The notes: generated from the sequence alone by a model not told the origin. Shown: positions 33,567 to 42,970, counted from the stretch's first letter. The stretch: DNA of 64,000 bases from Butyrivibrio hungatei DSM 14810 (GCF_900143205.1 NZ_FRDH01000004.1:213319-277318), one strand, 5' to 3'. Numbers and translations: made by a program.

Positions 33567-34100
33567 GGTTTCTGAGCATACCCTTGCCATATATTCAGGA
33601 GATTCTTTCATACCGTTTTTTATCCATGTCAGCGACACTTCCCATAAGCCGGCAGCAATACCTCTGGCAATATATTCATGTTGGGAAGCGTATTCGCTGT
33701 CTGAGGCAATACACAAGGCATTATAGAACATATCCGTAAAAGAGATATTTGAATTATGGATAAGTACACACATGTCTTTATCGGAGTGCAACCTTGAAAA
33801 CACCTTTAAAAACCACTCATACGTGTTACTTTTATGCAACATTCCTGTCAAAGAAGCGCTGAGCTCGTCAGTTATGTTTTTTGTAATGTCCTGAATGATA
33901 GCCTCTTTTGAAGGATAATTTCTGTAGACAGAAGCTCTTGAAGCTCCTGATTTTTTTATTATCATGGTCATATTTATATCTTTGTACGGATGCTCTTTCA
34001 TCAATCCGATCAGCGCATCACAGATGCATTCTTTAGTAATTCTGTTGGACTCCTTATTTGACATTCTTCGTATATTTCTTTTTTCAAGCTCTGTGGACAT
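33552..34100 (-). CDS. TetR-family regulator
   Basis: 182 residues from the ATG at 34100, which follows GGAGG by five bases; an earlier ATG overlaps that site. DNA-binding domain: ITKECICDALIGLMKEHPYK, DINMTMIIKKSGASRASVYR and NYPSKEA. The C-terminal half is a ligand domain of unknown specificity. Divergent from the radical SAM gene at 34247, which it probably regulates. The 146-bp gap has TTGACA (34168) and a near palindrome GTGTAT/ATACGC. Confidence 0.88.
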   Translation of the reverse strand: MSTELEKRNIRRMSNKESNRITKECICDALIGLMKEHPYKDINMTMIIKKSGASRASVYRNYPSKEAIIQDITKNITDELSASLTGMLHKSNTYEWFLKVFSRLHSDKDMCVLIHNSNISFTDMFYNALCIASDSEYASQHEYIARGIAAGLWEVSLTWIKNGMKESPEYMARVCSETLRLE

Positions 34101-34246
34101 TTTGGCCTCCATTTGTATTGTCACGACATTTCGTAAAATTGTGTATCAAATACGCACAATATATTGTTTGACATTTGTATAGATGGTATAAATGTATTAT
34201 CAGACAGATGTTTTGTCAATATACATAAAAATACTGGGGGGACGAT

Positions 34247-35740
34247 ATGAACACATTTACAAATATTTCACATGCAGCGCAAAGACAAGCTTTTAGTGTC
34301 CTGATAGACAAATTCCTTGGCCATCTTGATAAGACTGATGACCGCACCAAAACATACTTAAAGCTCGTTGATGAAGCAGAACGCTTTTGGGGAAAGAAGG
34401 CTGCTGATCCTGAAAAACTGGAAGCTGTTAGACGTGCATTTAAGGATCCGGATAACCGCTGGGTAAACTTTATAAACAGAGTATTGGATGAAACTGATCC
34501 GCATGTAGCCAAAATGACCATGCTCAATCTGGGGTACGAGGCTTTCTTCAGGGGAACAAAGACTATACGGAAGAACAGGGAAAAATACGGCTGTAACATA
34601 CCATGGCTTATACTTTTTGATCCTACTTCTGCCTGCAATATGCACTGTAAAGGATGCTGGTCAGGCACTTATGGACCAAAGAACAATTTGTCTTTTGCCG
34701 ATATGGATAAGATAGTAACTCAGGGAAAAGAGCTGGGCGTGTATCTCTATATGATGACAGGTGGAGAGCCCCTTGTCAGGAAGGCAGATATACTTAAGCT
34801 TGCAGAAAAGCATAATGATGTGCAGTTCGGAATATATAGTAATTCAACTCTTGTGGATGATGATTTTTGTAAAGAGGTTGTACGGCTGGGAAATATTACA
34901 TTCATGCTTTCCATAGAGGGGACACCTGAAACTAATGATGCAAGAAGAGGAAGCGGTCATTATGATGCAGTGATGAATGCAATGTCTCTTTTCAAAAAAT
35001 ACGGGATTCTCTTTGGTACATCTATTTGCTATACAAGAAATAATATTGAAGCCGTGACAAATCCTGAATTTATAAAGTATATTGCAGAAAAAGGCGCGAG
35101 ATTTGGCTTTTTCTTCCACTATATGCCGGTTGGAAATAATGCGGTACCGGAGCTGATGCCTACCGTAGAGCAGAGAAAGCTGATGATAGAACGTATCAGA
35201 TGGATTCGCTCAAACGAATGTGATACAGGCTTCTTTCCGATGGATTTTCAGAATGACGGAGAAGCTGTAGGTGGATGTATTGCAGGTGGAAGGAATTATT
35301 TCCATATTAACTCAAGCGGAGATGCAGAACCTTGCGTTTTCATCCATTTTTCAAACACTAATATACATGACAATTCTATTTTGGAAATGCTAAAGAGTCC
35401 GCTTTTCATGGAATATCATAAGGGACAGCCCTTTAATAAAAATCACTTAAGACCGTGTCCGATGCTCGAAAATCCAAAACTTCTAAGGGAGATGGTGGAA
35501 AGATCAAAAGCACATGGCACAAATGAAGAATCGGAGGAGAGTGTAGAGCATTTATGTGCAAAGTGTGATGACTATGCTCTCAAGTGGGCCCCTGTTGCCG
35601 ATGAGATTTGGAAATCGCAGCCACATCAAAAAAAGAAGTATGAAAATTATGCACCGGCTAATAGGATAGAAAATGATAATCTTAAGAGATTTGAAGAGAA
35701 GAAAACAGGCCTTGCCAAAGATTTCAAAAAACATGCATGA
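34247..35740 (+). CDS. Radical SAM protein with SPASM-like C-terminus
   Basis: 497 residues. A helical N-terminal region of ~120 residues precedes the radical SAM motif PTSACNMHCKGCW, then MTGGEPL and the rest of a TIM barrel. A second cysteine cluster (VGGCIAGGRNYFHINSSGDA, EPCVFIHFSN, RPCPML, CAKCDDY) would hold auxiliary clusters as in SPASM domains. Such enzymes modify peptides, cofactors or lipids; no precursor peptide gene is visible nearby, so the substrate is open. Regulated most likely by the divergent TetR. GGGGGA precedes the ATG. Confidence 0.9.
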   Translation: MNTFTNISHAAQRQAFSVLIDKFLGHLDKTDDRTKTYLKLVDEAERFWGKKAADPEKLEAVRRAFKDPDNRWVNFINRVLDETDPHVAKMTMLNLGYEAFFRGTKTIRKNREKYGCNIPWLILFDPTSACNMHCKGCWSGTYGPKNNLSFADMDKIVTQGKELGVYLYMMTGGEPLVRKADILKLAEKHNDVQFGIYSNSTLVDDDFCKEVVRLGNITFMLSIEGTPETNDARRGSGHYDAVMNAMSLFKKYGILFGTSICYTRNNIEAVTNPEFIKYIAEKGARFGFFFHYMPVGNNAVPELMPTVEQRKLMIERIRWIRSNECDTGFFPMDFQNDGEAVGGCIAGGRNYFHINSSGDAEPCVFIHFSNTNIHDNSILEMLKSPLFMEYHKGQPFNKNHLRPCPMLENPKLLREMVERSKAHGTNEESEESVEHLCAKCDDYALKWAPVADEIWKSQPHQKKKYENYAPANRIENDNLKRFEEKKTGLAKDFKKHA

Positions 35741-35807
35741 TTATAGAATTGCGAATGCCTTCTGATATAATAGAAACAGCTTAACCAAGCCATTTCTGGA
35801 GGTGTTT

Positions 35808-36050
35808 ATGAAGGATTTTCGCATTGAATTTACTAATGAAAGAATCATCCCATCCGGTGGTCTCGCTGTAGTAGGAGCTATCCTTGGAAAAAGCGATTTT
35901 GTCAAAAGGCTTAATCGAATGGATGTTACACCTAACCGCTCGCAGCATCAGATCAAGAATGGAGATATTCTTCTTACATATACTGGCATGCAGTGTATGG
36001 GAAGGCCACAGTTTGAGGCGGCTTTACAAGGAAACATGTCGACTAAATAG
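35808..36050 (+). pseudogene. 5' fragment of an IS1380-family transposase
   Basis: 80 codons after GGAGG. DFRIEFTNERIIPSGGLAVV, SDFVKRLNRMDVTPNRSQHQ and IKNGDILLTYTGMQCMGRPQ match the N-terminus of IS1380 transposases; the frame then ends in a few unrelated residues. The DDE domain is missing. Confidence 0.8.
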
Positions 36051-36108
36051 TTTTCTGATCACAAATTCTAACAAGATATTCTAATAATTGCGGCTGGCTA
36101 AGCTTTTA

Positions 36109-36359
36109 GTCTGCCGCAATCTTGAACTTTTGATTCTTAGCAGACGTTTTATTCAAAGCTTGTCTGCTGCAAATCCAATTTTTTCATATAGAACAGACAT
36201 ATTCATTGGTGTTTGTCTGCTTGAATTTGAGGATGCTGTATTTAAGCAGACCAAATGCCTTCAAATAGCCTGCCTAAATATGCATTTATGCATTTGTCAG
36301 CAGACATTAGGGTGCGGGATAGTCTGCCTAAGGGCAATATTTCTAGCGAAAAGGCAGAC
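36109..36359. repeat. Phased array of ten GTCTGC/GCAGAC half-sites
   Basis: Half-sites start at 36109, 36140, 36162, 36193 (ACAGAC), 36215, 36246, 36268 (GCCTGC), 36300, 36322 and 36354, alternating GTCTGC and GCAGAC. Steps are 31, 22, 31, 22, 31, 22, 32, 22, 32. The pattern is five units of GTCTGC-N25/26-GCAGAC separated by exactly 16 bases, period 53-54. Sequences between the half-sites are not conserved, except a trend of YKVAA after GTCTGC. Not coding and not a CRISPR array. Confidence 0.85.
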
Positions 36360-36442
36360 AAATAAAGACACATAAGTAAAAGCAACATACAAAAGAAAAG
36401 CTTGTAACAGAAATAACAAATAGAAGGAGAAGTAACAAGTAA

Positions 36443-36649
36443 ATGAATGGTTTAAAAGAATTACTAAAACATGAAGAGGAGAAACTGCAGGCGATAAAGT
36501 TTGTTGTAGATAAAAGGCTTAAGAATGTTCCAGATGGGGCATTAAGAATAACATCAACAAGGAAGAGTCAAATACAATACATGCATTGCACTGAGCAGGA
36601 TAAAAATGGGCAATTCATAAAGAAAACCAAGAGCTGGCATTTAAACTAG
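36443..36649 (+). pseudogene. N-terminal fragment of an unknown protein, frameshifted
   Basis: 68 codons (LKELLKHEEEKLQAIKFVVD, KRLKNVPDGALRITSTRKSQ). The start looks like a family of uncharacterised Lachnospiraceae proteins that continue after 'IKK' with a helical segment. Near 36620 another frame reads QELAFKLAKVPHNAIIDLED, as expected if one base were gained or lost. I regard it as a frameshifted and truncated gene. A ribosome site, AAGGAGAAG, lies before the ATG. Confidence 0.5.
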
Positions 36650-36692
36650 CTAAAGTACCTCATAATGCTATAATTGATTTGGAGGACTACAT

Positions 36693-37259
36693 ATGATTCT
36701 TTTCATAAATGCATGCGTAAAAATGGAATCCAGAACCAGGAAGATTGCGGAAAAACTGCTGGAAAAACTTGGCATGGATGTAACCGAAGTTAGGCTTACT
36801 GAAATTGAATTTCCGGTTACAAGCGAAGCCTTTCTTGGGAAAAGAGACTGTGACATTTTGAATAGGGATTACAGTCATCCTTACTATGATCTGGCTAAGC
36901 AGTTTGCAAAAGCAGATACTATAGTTATTGCAGCTCCCTATTGGGATTTGTCTTTTCCTGCAGTACTCAAGCAGTATATTGAGCATATTAATGTTTTGGG
37001 AATCACTTTTGAATATTCAAAAGAGGGCACGCCTATCGGACTATGTAATGCCCAAAAACTATATTACGTAATGACCGCAGGCGGTGCTTATGTCCCAGAA
37101 GAATTCGGTTTCGGATATATAAAGGCTCTGGCTCAGAATTTCTATGGCATAAAAGACGTAGAACTGATCAAAGCTACCGGCCTTGACATTCAAGGAAACG
37201 ACGCGGAATTGATATTGAAGGATTGTATAAGTCAATTGGAGAGGAGTGTAATCCAATGA
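36693..37259 (+). CDS. Flavodoxin-fold NAD(P)H-dependent oxidoreductase
   Basis: 188 residues with the FMN-binding flavodoxin-like pattern: LFINACVKMESRTRKIAEKL at the N-terminus, VIAAPYWDLSFPAVLKQYIE in the middle and YYVMTAGGAYV. This is the NAD(P)H quinone/azoreductase-like family, cytoplasmic, two-electron reductases of quinones, azo dyes or nitro compounds. GGAGG lies seven bases before the ATG. First clearly intact chromosomal gene after the patch of fragments. Confidence 0.88.
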   Translation: MILFINACVKMESRTRKIAEKLLEKLGMDVTEVRLTEIEFPVTSEAFLGKRDCDILNRDYSHPYYDLAKQFAKADTIVIAAPYWDLSFPAVLKQYIEHINVLGITFEYSKEGTPIGLCNAQKLYYVMTAGGAYVPEEFGFGYIKALAQNFYGIKDVELIKATGLDIQGNDAELILKDCISQLERSVIQ

Positions 37260-37300
37260 TGACCAGGCAAGACATAAAAAAGAGTAGGAAAAGGTAGAAG

Positions 37301-38251
37301 ATGATAATTAATACTGGGCAGCGGACGGATATTCCCGCATTCTATCCCCTATGGTTTGCTAATAGAATAAAAGAAGGCTTTGTCTGTGTCAGGAATCCAT
37401 ATGATCCTACACAGGTTAGCAGGTATTTGCTAAGACCCGATGTGGTTGATGTCATCGGCTTTTGTACCAAGAATCCAAAGCCTTTTTTCCCATACCTTGA
37501 TTTGGTAAAAGAGTTTGGACAGTTCTGGTATGTGACGATTACGCCCTATGGAAAAGACATTGAGCCTGCTGTTCCAAATAAAGAAGAGGTTCTAAAGTCT
37601 TTTAAATATCTTTCAAAAAGAGTTGGAATAAATTCAATTGGTTGGCGCTATGATCCAATATTTGTAAGCGATAAATATACAGTGGATTTCCATCTTAGCT
37701 CTTTTGACAAAATGGCAAGAGAACTGGAGGGGTATACAAAGGTAGTTGTTATCAGCTTTATAGATCTTTATGAGAAGGTTAAAAGAAATTTTCCTGAGGT
37801 AAAGGTAGTGTCTGAACAGGATAGGATTAATCTTGGTAAGGAAATCATTAGTATAGCATCTTCACATGGAATGGTGGTTAAACCTTGCGGAGAGGGGAAT
37901 TTTCTTGAAAAATATGGGGCTGATTGCAGTGGATGCATGACTATTTCGCAGTATGAGAGCGCTATAGGCAAAAAGATCAATGCACCAAAAACAAAGCCCT
38001 CCAGAAAAGAATGTGCCTGTTACCTTTCCGGTGATATAGGAGCATACGATACATGCGCTCATCTATGCAGGTACTGCTACGCAAATAATGATGTAGAGCT
38101 GGTAGCTCAAAACAGGAAAAAACATGATCCTAAGTCGCCTTTCCTTATAGGAAATTACAGGCCTGAAGATGTGATTCATGATGTGGTTCAAAAGTCATGG
38201 GTAGATGGTCAGATGAATATTTTTGATTACCTTAATTGTAGAGAGGGATAA
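37301..38251 (+). CDS. DUF1848 family protein
   Basis: 316 residues, matching DUF1848: N-terminal SGQRTDIPAFYP-type start (here INTGQRTDIPAFYPLWFANR), GFVCVRNPYDPTQV and, near the end, CACYLSGDIGAYDTCAHLCR with YCYAN. The final cysteine cluster (CxxxCxxC) resembles that of radical SAM enzymes but lies at the C-terminus; the body is a TIM-barrel-like fold. Function unknown. It lies 41 bases after the oxidoreductase gene and may share its transcript. Confidence 0.85.
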   Translation: MIINTGQRTDIPAFYPLWFANRIKEGFVCVRNPYDPTQVSRYLLRPDVVDVIGFCTKNPKPFFPYLDLVKEFGQFWYVTITPYGKDIEPAVPNKEEVLKSFKYLSKRVGINSIGWRYDPIFVSDKYTVDFHLSSFDKMARELEGYTKVVVISFIDLYEKVKRNFPEVKVVSEQDRINLGKEIISIASSHGMVVKPCGEGNFLEKYGADCSGCMTISQYESAIGKKINAPKTKPSRKECACYLSGDIGAYDTCAHLCRYCYANNDVELVAQNRKKHDPKSPFLIGNYRPEDVIHDVVQKSWVDGQMNIFDYLNCREG

Positions 38252-38265
38252 AAACAATCTCACTA

Positions 38266-38294
38266 TTACATCTTTCTTTTTTTTCTGGTATAAT
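38266..38294 (+). promoter_or_regulatory. Promoter before the DUF2798 gene
   Basis: TTACAT (38266-38271), 17-base spacer and an extended -10 TGGTATAAT ending at 38294. Confidence 0.55.
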
Positions 38295-38415
38295 CACACT
38301 CTGTTGATTAAAAATCAGAAGATATAAAAGTTGGTAACATTGGAAACGCACACCCAAAAGGTGATAACGAACAACACGCTTAAGTCTTCGCCGTATTTGA
38401 AAGGAGAATCTTAAC

Positions 38416-38886
38416 GTGTTACCACAGAATAAGTTTCAAGATGTTATTTTTACAATTTTTATGGCCTTTGTCATGGTTTATGCAATGATCTGCTACAACA
38501 TCGCCCTTAACGTAGGGGGAATGCAGAATTTTGTATTTCTCGCAGCGTTCAAGGAAATGGTGATCATGTGGCCTATCGCTATAGCGTTAGAGCTCATCTT
38601 TGTTGGAAGACTTGCTCAGAGGCTTGCTTTCAGATTTGTAACTCCAGGTAAAGATCCAGCGATCATGATCATTCTTGCCATATCTTCCATGTCAGTTTGT
38701 CTCATGTGCCCACTTATGAGCTTTGCAGCAACACTTCTTTTCAAGGATGCAGGAAAAGAAGTAGTGGCAGTGTGGCTTCAGACTACAGCAATGAACTTCC
38801 CAATGGCTCTTTGCTGGCAGATATTTTTTGCGGGACCTTTGGTACGAAACGTATTTGGCTTCTTTGTAAAAAAACTTACAAAATAA
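38416..38886 (+). CDS. DUF2798 membrane protein
   Basis: 156 residues starting GTG after AAGGAG. Four hydrophobic segments, in two related halves (for example IFTIFMAFVMVYAMICYNIA and MIIILAISSMSVCLMCPLMS), the usual layout of DUF2798 proteins with two repeats. Small integral membrane proteins of unknown role. Own promoter upstream and its own transcript, as the ABC-F gene downstream has a separate leader. Confidence 0.85.
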   Translation: MLPQNKFQDVIFTIFMAFVMVYAMICYNIALNVGGMQNFVFLAAFKEMVIMWPIAIALELIFVGRLAQRLAFRFVTPGKDPAIMIILAISSMSVCLMCPLMSFAATLLFKDAGKEVVAVWLQTTAMNFPMALCWQIFFAGPLVRNVFGFFVKKLTK

Positions 38887-38945
38887 GTGCATATAAAATC
38901 TATTGATCACTGGAGGGGGCAAGATGATCAACAGCTAGAAAATAA

Positions 38946-39194
38946 TTGCATCAACCATTTATCAATGATAGTATAAAAATGGTTTTAAAAATATAAAAGA
39001 AAGAGCGCTTTGCGTTTAGGTGAGGAAATGTTTATTAGATAATTTAGCTTGAGTTAACACAAAGATTTTTATGTAGCTGCTTATGCGGCTGTTTTGTGTA
39101 CGCTTAAACTAGATTATCATGCATTCTTTAGCCTAACTGTTATAGTAGGTCTATTTGTGTGAGTCTATTTTGCGTATGCAGAATGGACTTTTTC
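38946..39194 (+). promoter_or_regulatory. Attenuator leader of the ABC-F gene
   Basis: Promoter TTGCAT (38946) with TAGTAT (38969), 17 bases apart. A leader frame ATG TTT ATT AGA TAA (MFIR, 39028-39042) follows GGTGAGG. Next is a long stem TAGcTTGAG/CTTAAaCTA (39045-39111) enclosing ACAC-AAA/TTTGTGT, and then a 12-bp stem terminator AGTCTATTTTGC/GCAGAATGGACT plus TTTTTC (39162-39194). This is the layout of antibiotic-responsive leaders known for ABC-F genes such as vmlR and lsa. Confidence 0.7.
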
Positions 39195-39221
39195 TTTTGC
39201 AGCTAGACTGGAGGTTGATAT

Positions 39222-40781
39222 ATGCTACAGATCAAAAACTTGACTATAACACACCGGGGAGATCTGCGTATCATATTAGAAAAATACAATATGGTCCTGA
39301 ATGATGGAGATAAAGCAGTGATCATAGGAGAAGAGGGAAATGGTAAGTCGACTCTTATGAAATGGATCTACGATCCTGAGCTTGCTTTGGAATATGCAGA
39401 GTGTGAGGGCGAGAGGGTATTATCAGGAGAAGTCCTTGGATATCTTCCACAGGAACTACCTGAAGCTGATAAAGACAAGACGCTTTATGAATACTTTTCA
39501 GAGTCGAACTTTTTCTTTGATAAGACGCCAAAAGAACTATCGGCCATGGCCGTAGAATTTCAGGTTCCCGCGGACTTTTTTTACAGTGAGCAAAAGATGC
39601 AGAGCTTGTCCGGAGGAGAAAAGGTAAAGGCCCAGCTCATGAGACTTCTTATGAATGGTCCAACAGCGCTTCTTTTGGATGAACCATCAAACGACATAGA
39701 CATTAGCACCCTGGAACTTTTAGAGAAGTTAATTAATGAGTGGAAGCACATAGTTCTTTTCATATCTCATGATGAGACCCTTATTGAGAACACGGCAAAT
39801 GTGGTGATCCATATCGAGCAGATCATGCGCAAGACCAAGAGTAGGTACACTGTGGTAAAGGATAGCTACAGGAACTACATTGAGAAAAGAGCTGAGAATT
39901 TCGAGAGGCAGGAACAGCAGGCGATAAATGACAGGAAGGAGAAGAAGCGCCGGGACGAGAAGTATGCAAGGGTATATAACAGCGTAGATCACGCTCTTAC
40001 CAATATATCCAAAGGCGCCAGGGATTCAGTAGCTAAGAATCTCAAAGACAAGATGCATACCGTAAAGGCCATGGGTAAGCGCTTTGAAAAAGAGGATGAG
40101 AACATGACCAAAATGCCTGAGCAGGAAGAAGCAATATTCTTTAAGCTTGGGGATGATAACGCCAAAATGCCCGCAGGTAAGACGGTTATCGAGTATGAGC
40201 TAGATGAGCTGAAGACACCGGATGGATCAAAGCTCCTTGCAAAGGATATTTTCCTTAGAGTAAGAGGCCCTGAAAAGATATGTATCGTAGGCACTAATGG
40301 AGCCGGTAAGACCACGCTTTTAAAGATGATGGCAAAAGAGCTCCTTTCAAGAAAAGACATAAAGGCGCAGTACATGCCGCAAAACTACGAGGAACTTCTT
40401 GATCTTGATGCTACGCCTGTGGAATTTTTGGATGATACCGGTGATAAGGCCATACGTACCCGCATTAGGACTTATCTCGGGGCTCTTAAATACACCGCAG
40501 ATGAAATGGATCATTCCATAAAGGAACTATCTGGCGGTCAAAAGGCAAAGGTACTTCTACTTAAGATGAGCCTGTCAGATGCAAATGTTCTGATACTAGA
40601 CGAGCCAACACGAAACTTTTCGCCCCTGTCAGGACCAGTTATCAGGAAGATGATAGCTTCTTTTCCTGGAGCAGTGATCAGCATCTCCCACGATAGAAAG
40701 TATATAAAGGAAGTGTGTACCAAGATTTATACATTAACAGAGGAAGGGTTAAAGGAGGCTGCATATGAACTATTTTGTTGA
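39222..40781 (+). CDS. ABC-F ribosome-associated ATPase (antibiotic-resistance type)
   Basis: 519 residues with two ATPase cassettes and no membrane segments. Cassette 1: GEEGNGKSTLMKW, SLSGGEKVKAQL, LLLDEPSNDID. Cassette 2: [38 protein letters not shown]. The linker between them is long and basic (about residues 215-290), as in ribosome-protection ABC-F proteins that dislodge lincosamides, pleuromutilins or streptogramins. The regulated leader upstream supports a resistance role. GGAGG precedes the ATG. Specificity cannot be read. Confidence 0.9.
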   Translation: MLQIKNLTITHRGDLRIILEKYNMVLNDGDKAVIIGEEGNGKSTLMKWIYDPELALEYAECEGERVLSGEVLGYLPQELPEADKDKTLYEYFSESNFFFDKTPKELSAMAVEFQVPADFFYSEQKMQSLSGGEKVKAQLMRLLMNGPTALLLDEPSNDIDISTLELLEKLINEWKHIVLFISHDETLIENTANVVIHIEQIMRKTKSRYTVVKDSYRNYIEKRAENFERQEQQAINDRKEKKRRDEKYARVYNSVDHALTNISKGARDSVAKNLKDKMHTVKAMGKRFEKEDENMTKMPEQEEAIFFKLGDDNAKMPAGKTVIEYELDELKTPDGSKLLAKDIFLRVRGPEKICIVGTNGAGKTTLLKMMAKELLSRKDIKAQYMPQNYEELLDLDATPVEFLDDTGDKAIRTRIRTYLGALKYTADEMDHSIKELSGGQKAKVLLLKMSLSDANVLILDEPTRNFSPLSGPVIRKMIASFPGAVISISHDRKYIKEVCTKIYTLTEEGLKEAAYELFC

Positions 40782-41538
40782 AGGATTGCAGGGAAGTGGC
40801 AAGAGCACGCTTGTAAGAAAGCTTTCTGAGAAGTATCCTGAGTATAAGGCTATTTGCGAAGGGGACTATTCTCCTGTTGAGCTTGCCTGGTGCGCTTATG
40901 TGGACAAAAAGACTTATGAAGAAATTCTTGATAAGTACGAGAGTCTTAGAGATGAGATCAGGGAAAAGAGCTATGAAGAAGATGACCATATGATCATCTT
41001 CTACACCAAGATCATCACTGATATTCCGGGCTTCCACAAGGATTTAGAAAAATATGAGATCTATAATGGGAATCTTGATCCTAGAAGCTTTAAGGAAGTT
41101 GTCTTAAGAAGACTTCAGAATTATAGTGGTGATGGAAATATCTTTGAATGTTCTCTTTTTCAGAACATCGTTGAGGATATGATCCTGTTCCAGAAAAAGA
41201 GCGATGAAGAAATTCTAGATTTTTATAAAGAGGTCAAGAAAGCTTTTTCAGGCAAGGATTATCAGATAATGTACATTCAGACTGGGGACATAGCAGCAAA
41301 TATCGATGTTATCAGGAAGGAACGGTCAGATGATAAGGGAAAAGAACTGTGGTTTCCGCTGATGATGGGGTATTTTGATAATTCTCCTTATGCTAAGGAA
41401 AAGGGAGTGTCAGGCACTGAGGCACTACTTCAGCATTTCAAACACAGGCAGGAATTGGAACTTAGGATATGCGAGGAAGTATTTGAGGGGAAATATAGGA
41501 TTTTGAAGTCGAAGAATTATGTATTGGAAGAAAACTAA
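40765..41538 (+). CDS. P-loop kinase-like protein
   Basis: 257 residues with an N-terminal Walker A loop (YFVEGLQGSGKSTLVRKLSE) and a later ENVFECSLFQNIVEDM-like segment that suggests a thymidylate- or adenylate-kinase-like fold. It overlaps the ABC-F gene by 17 bases and is translated from within it. Small P-loop proteins of this sort follow resistance ABC-F genes in several Lachnospiraceae; whether it modifies a drug is unknown. Confidence 0.75.
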   Translation: MNYFVEGLQGSGKSTLVRKLSEKYPEYKAICEGDYSPVELAWCAYVDKKTYEEILDKYESLRDEIREKSYEEDDHMIIFYTKIITDIPGFHKDLEKYEIYNGNLDPRSFKEVVLRRLQNYSGDGNIFECSLFQNIVEDMILFQKKSDEEILDFYKEVKKAFSGKDYQIMYIQTGDIAANIDVIRKERSDDKGKELWFPLMMGYFDNSPYAKEKGVSGTEALLQHFKHRQELELRICEEVFEGKYRILKSKNYVLEEN

Positions 41539-41665
41539 TGTTATAATTATAGTATCTTCCTGATAGGAAAGTTTTTTTATTCCAAATCCTACACTTGGGT
41601 TGTTAAAAACTACGTTCACTCCAATTAGAATGAACGTAAAGAAAAGACTAGGTGAGGAGAATAAT

Positions 41666-42970
41666 ATGGATAAAAAAGCTGGTTACAAAGAAATACTTAA
41701 GAATTATCAGTACATGAAGCTACTTTTAGCTGGACTGATCAATAGATTTGGAGATTCTATAGACACGATCGCATCAGCGTGGCTGATATATGAACTTACA
41801 AGTAATGCCATGTGGTCAGCTATTATTTTTGGAGTAAACAAGATTCCAACAGTTTTTATTCAGCCGCTTGCTGGTGCTTGGATTGAAGGAAAAAAGAAAA
41901 AGCCCATTATGGTGGCAACTGATCTTGTAAGAGCAGTTTGCGTTGCCTTTATTGCAACAGGATTCCTAATGGGATTTCTAAGTTCATGGATGCTGGTTGT
42001 TGTTTCTTTTACAATTTCAACAGCTGAAGCTTTCAGACTTCCTGCTGGTTCCGCGGTTATTCCAAAACTGTTAAAGAAAGAAGAAATTGCCTACGGAACA
42101 TCTATGTCTACGGCAATCTATACTGTTGTGGAACTAATCGGCATGGGCATTGCAGCTGGAATTATTGCTCTTATTGGAACTGCAGGCGCAATATATTTTG
42201 ATATGGTAACTTTTATTTTGTCAGCAGGAATAATTGCAACGATCAAAATTGCCTCAGATGAGAGAAGAGACATAAATGGTAATCTACAAGCTTATTTTGT
42301 TACATTAAAACAGGGATTTACCTATATAGCACACAACAAAGTTGCCATGTTTTTGGTTTTGTTTGCAGCATTTTTAAATGCCATTCTTGTTCCCCTTAAC
42401 AGTTTACTTGCACCTTTAGCAAATGAAGTTATCGGCTCAGGGGCTGGAATGATCTCAATCATCACCGTTTCTAGTACATGTGGAATGCTTGTTGGAACTG
42501 TAATTTATCCTGTTTTGGCAAAGTTTATTAGAAAAGAGCTGTTTGTTATAAGCGGAGGTTTATGTATAGGCATATATTATCTTGCAGTAATTCTTGTGAG
42601 GCCAGCCTATAGTAGCATATTATTTAGTTATGCATATTTGACATTTATGAGTTTTGCCATGGGAATCTTTATATCAATTCTTTCTGCTTTCTTGCAGGTT
42701 GTGTTTATTGAACTTATTGATGAGCAATATTTTGCAAGAGCATCATCTATAATGAATGCCATGGGAAGTGTAGCGACACCTGCTATGTCAGTTGTGGTAA
42801 GTTTACTTGCTGCCTGGCTTCCAACAGCAATGATTTTTATAATAGTTGGGACAATCGATGTACTTGTTTGTCTTTATCTTGTTCTTTCTCATACACTCTC
42901 TAATATTTTAGGATGCAATAATGAAGACTTAGGAAAAGAGGTATCTTCTTATGCAACACAAGTTAAGTGA
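41666..42970 (+). CDS. MFS efflux transporter, DHA3 / TetA(P)-like
   Basis: About 434 residues from MDKKAGYKEILKNYQYMKLL, twelve membrane segments. Segments such as LINRFGDSIDTIASAWLIYE and NKIPTVFIQPLAGAWIEGKK belong to the DHA3 group of drug pumps that includes clostridial TetA(P). GAGGAG lies seven bases before the ATG at 41666; the longer upstream frame is probably not translated. An ACGTTCA/TGAACGT hairpin (41613-41638) lies in its leader. It overlaps a regulator gene by 20 bases. Confidence 0.85.
   Translation: MDKKAGYKEILKNYQYMKLLLAGLINRFGDSIDTIASAWLIYELTSNAMWSAIIFGVNKIPTVFIQPLAGAWIEGKKKKPIMVATDLVRAVCVAFIATGFLMGFLSSWMLVVVSFTISTAEAFRLPAGSAVIPKLLKKEEIAYGTSMSTAIYTVVELIGMGIAAGIIALIGTAGAIYFDMVTFILSAGIIATIKIASDERRDINGNLQAYFVTLKQGFTYIAHNKVAMFLVLFAAFLNAILVPLNSLLAPLANEVIGSGAGMISIITVSSTCGMLVGTVIYPVLAKFIRKELFVISGGLCIGIYYLAVILVRPAYSSILFSYAYLTFMSFAMGIFISILSAFLQVVFIELIDEQYFARASSIMNAMGSVATPAMSVVVSLLAAWLPTAMIFIIVGTIDVLVCLYLVLSHTLSNILGCNNEDLGKEVSSYATQVK

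Noticed and set aside
36109..36359. CRISPR array
   Set aside because: Only 6-base ends are conserved; neither the 28-bp nor the 25-bp blocks repeat as whole units, and no cas genes are near.
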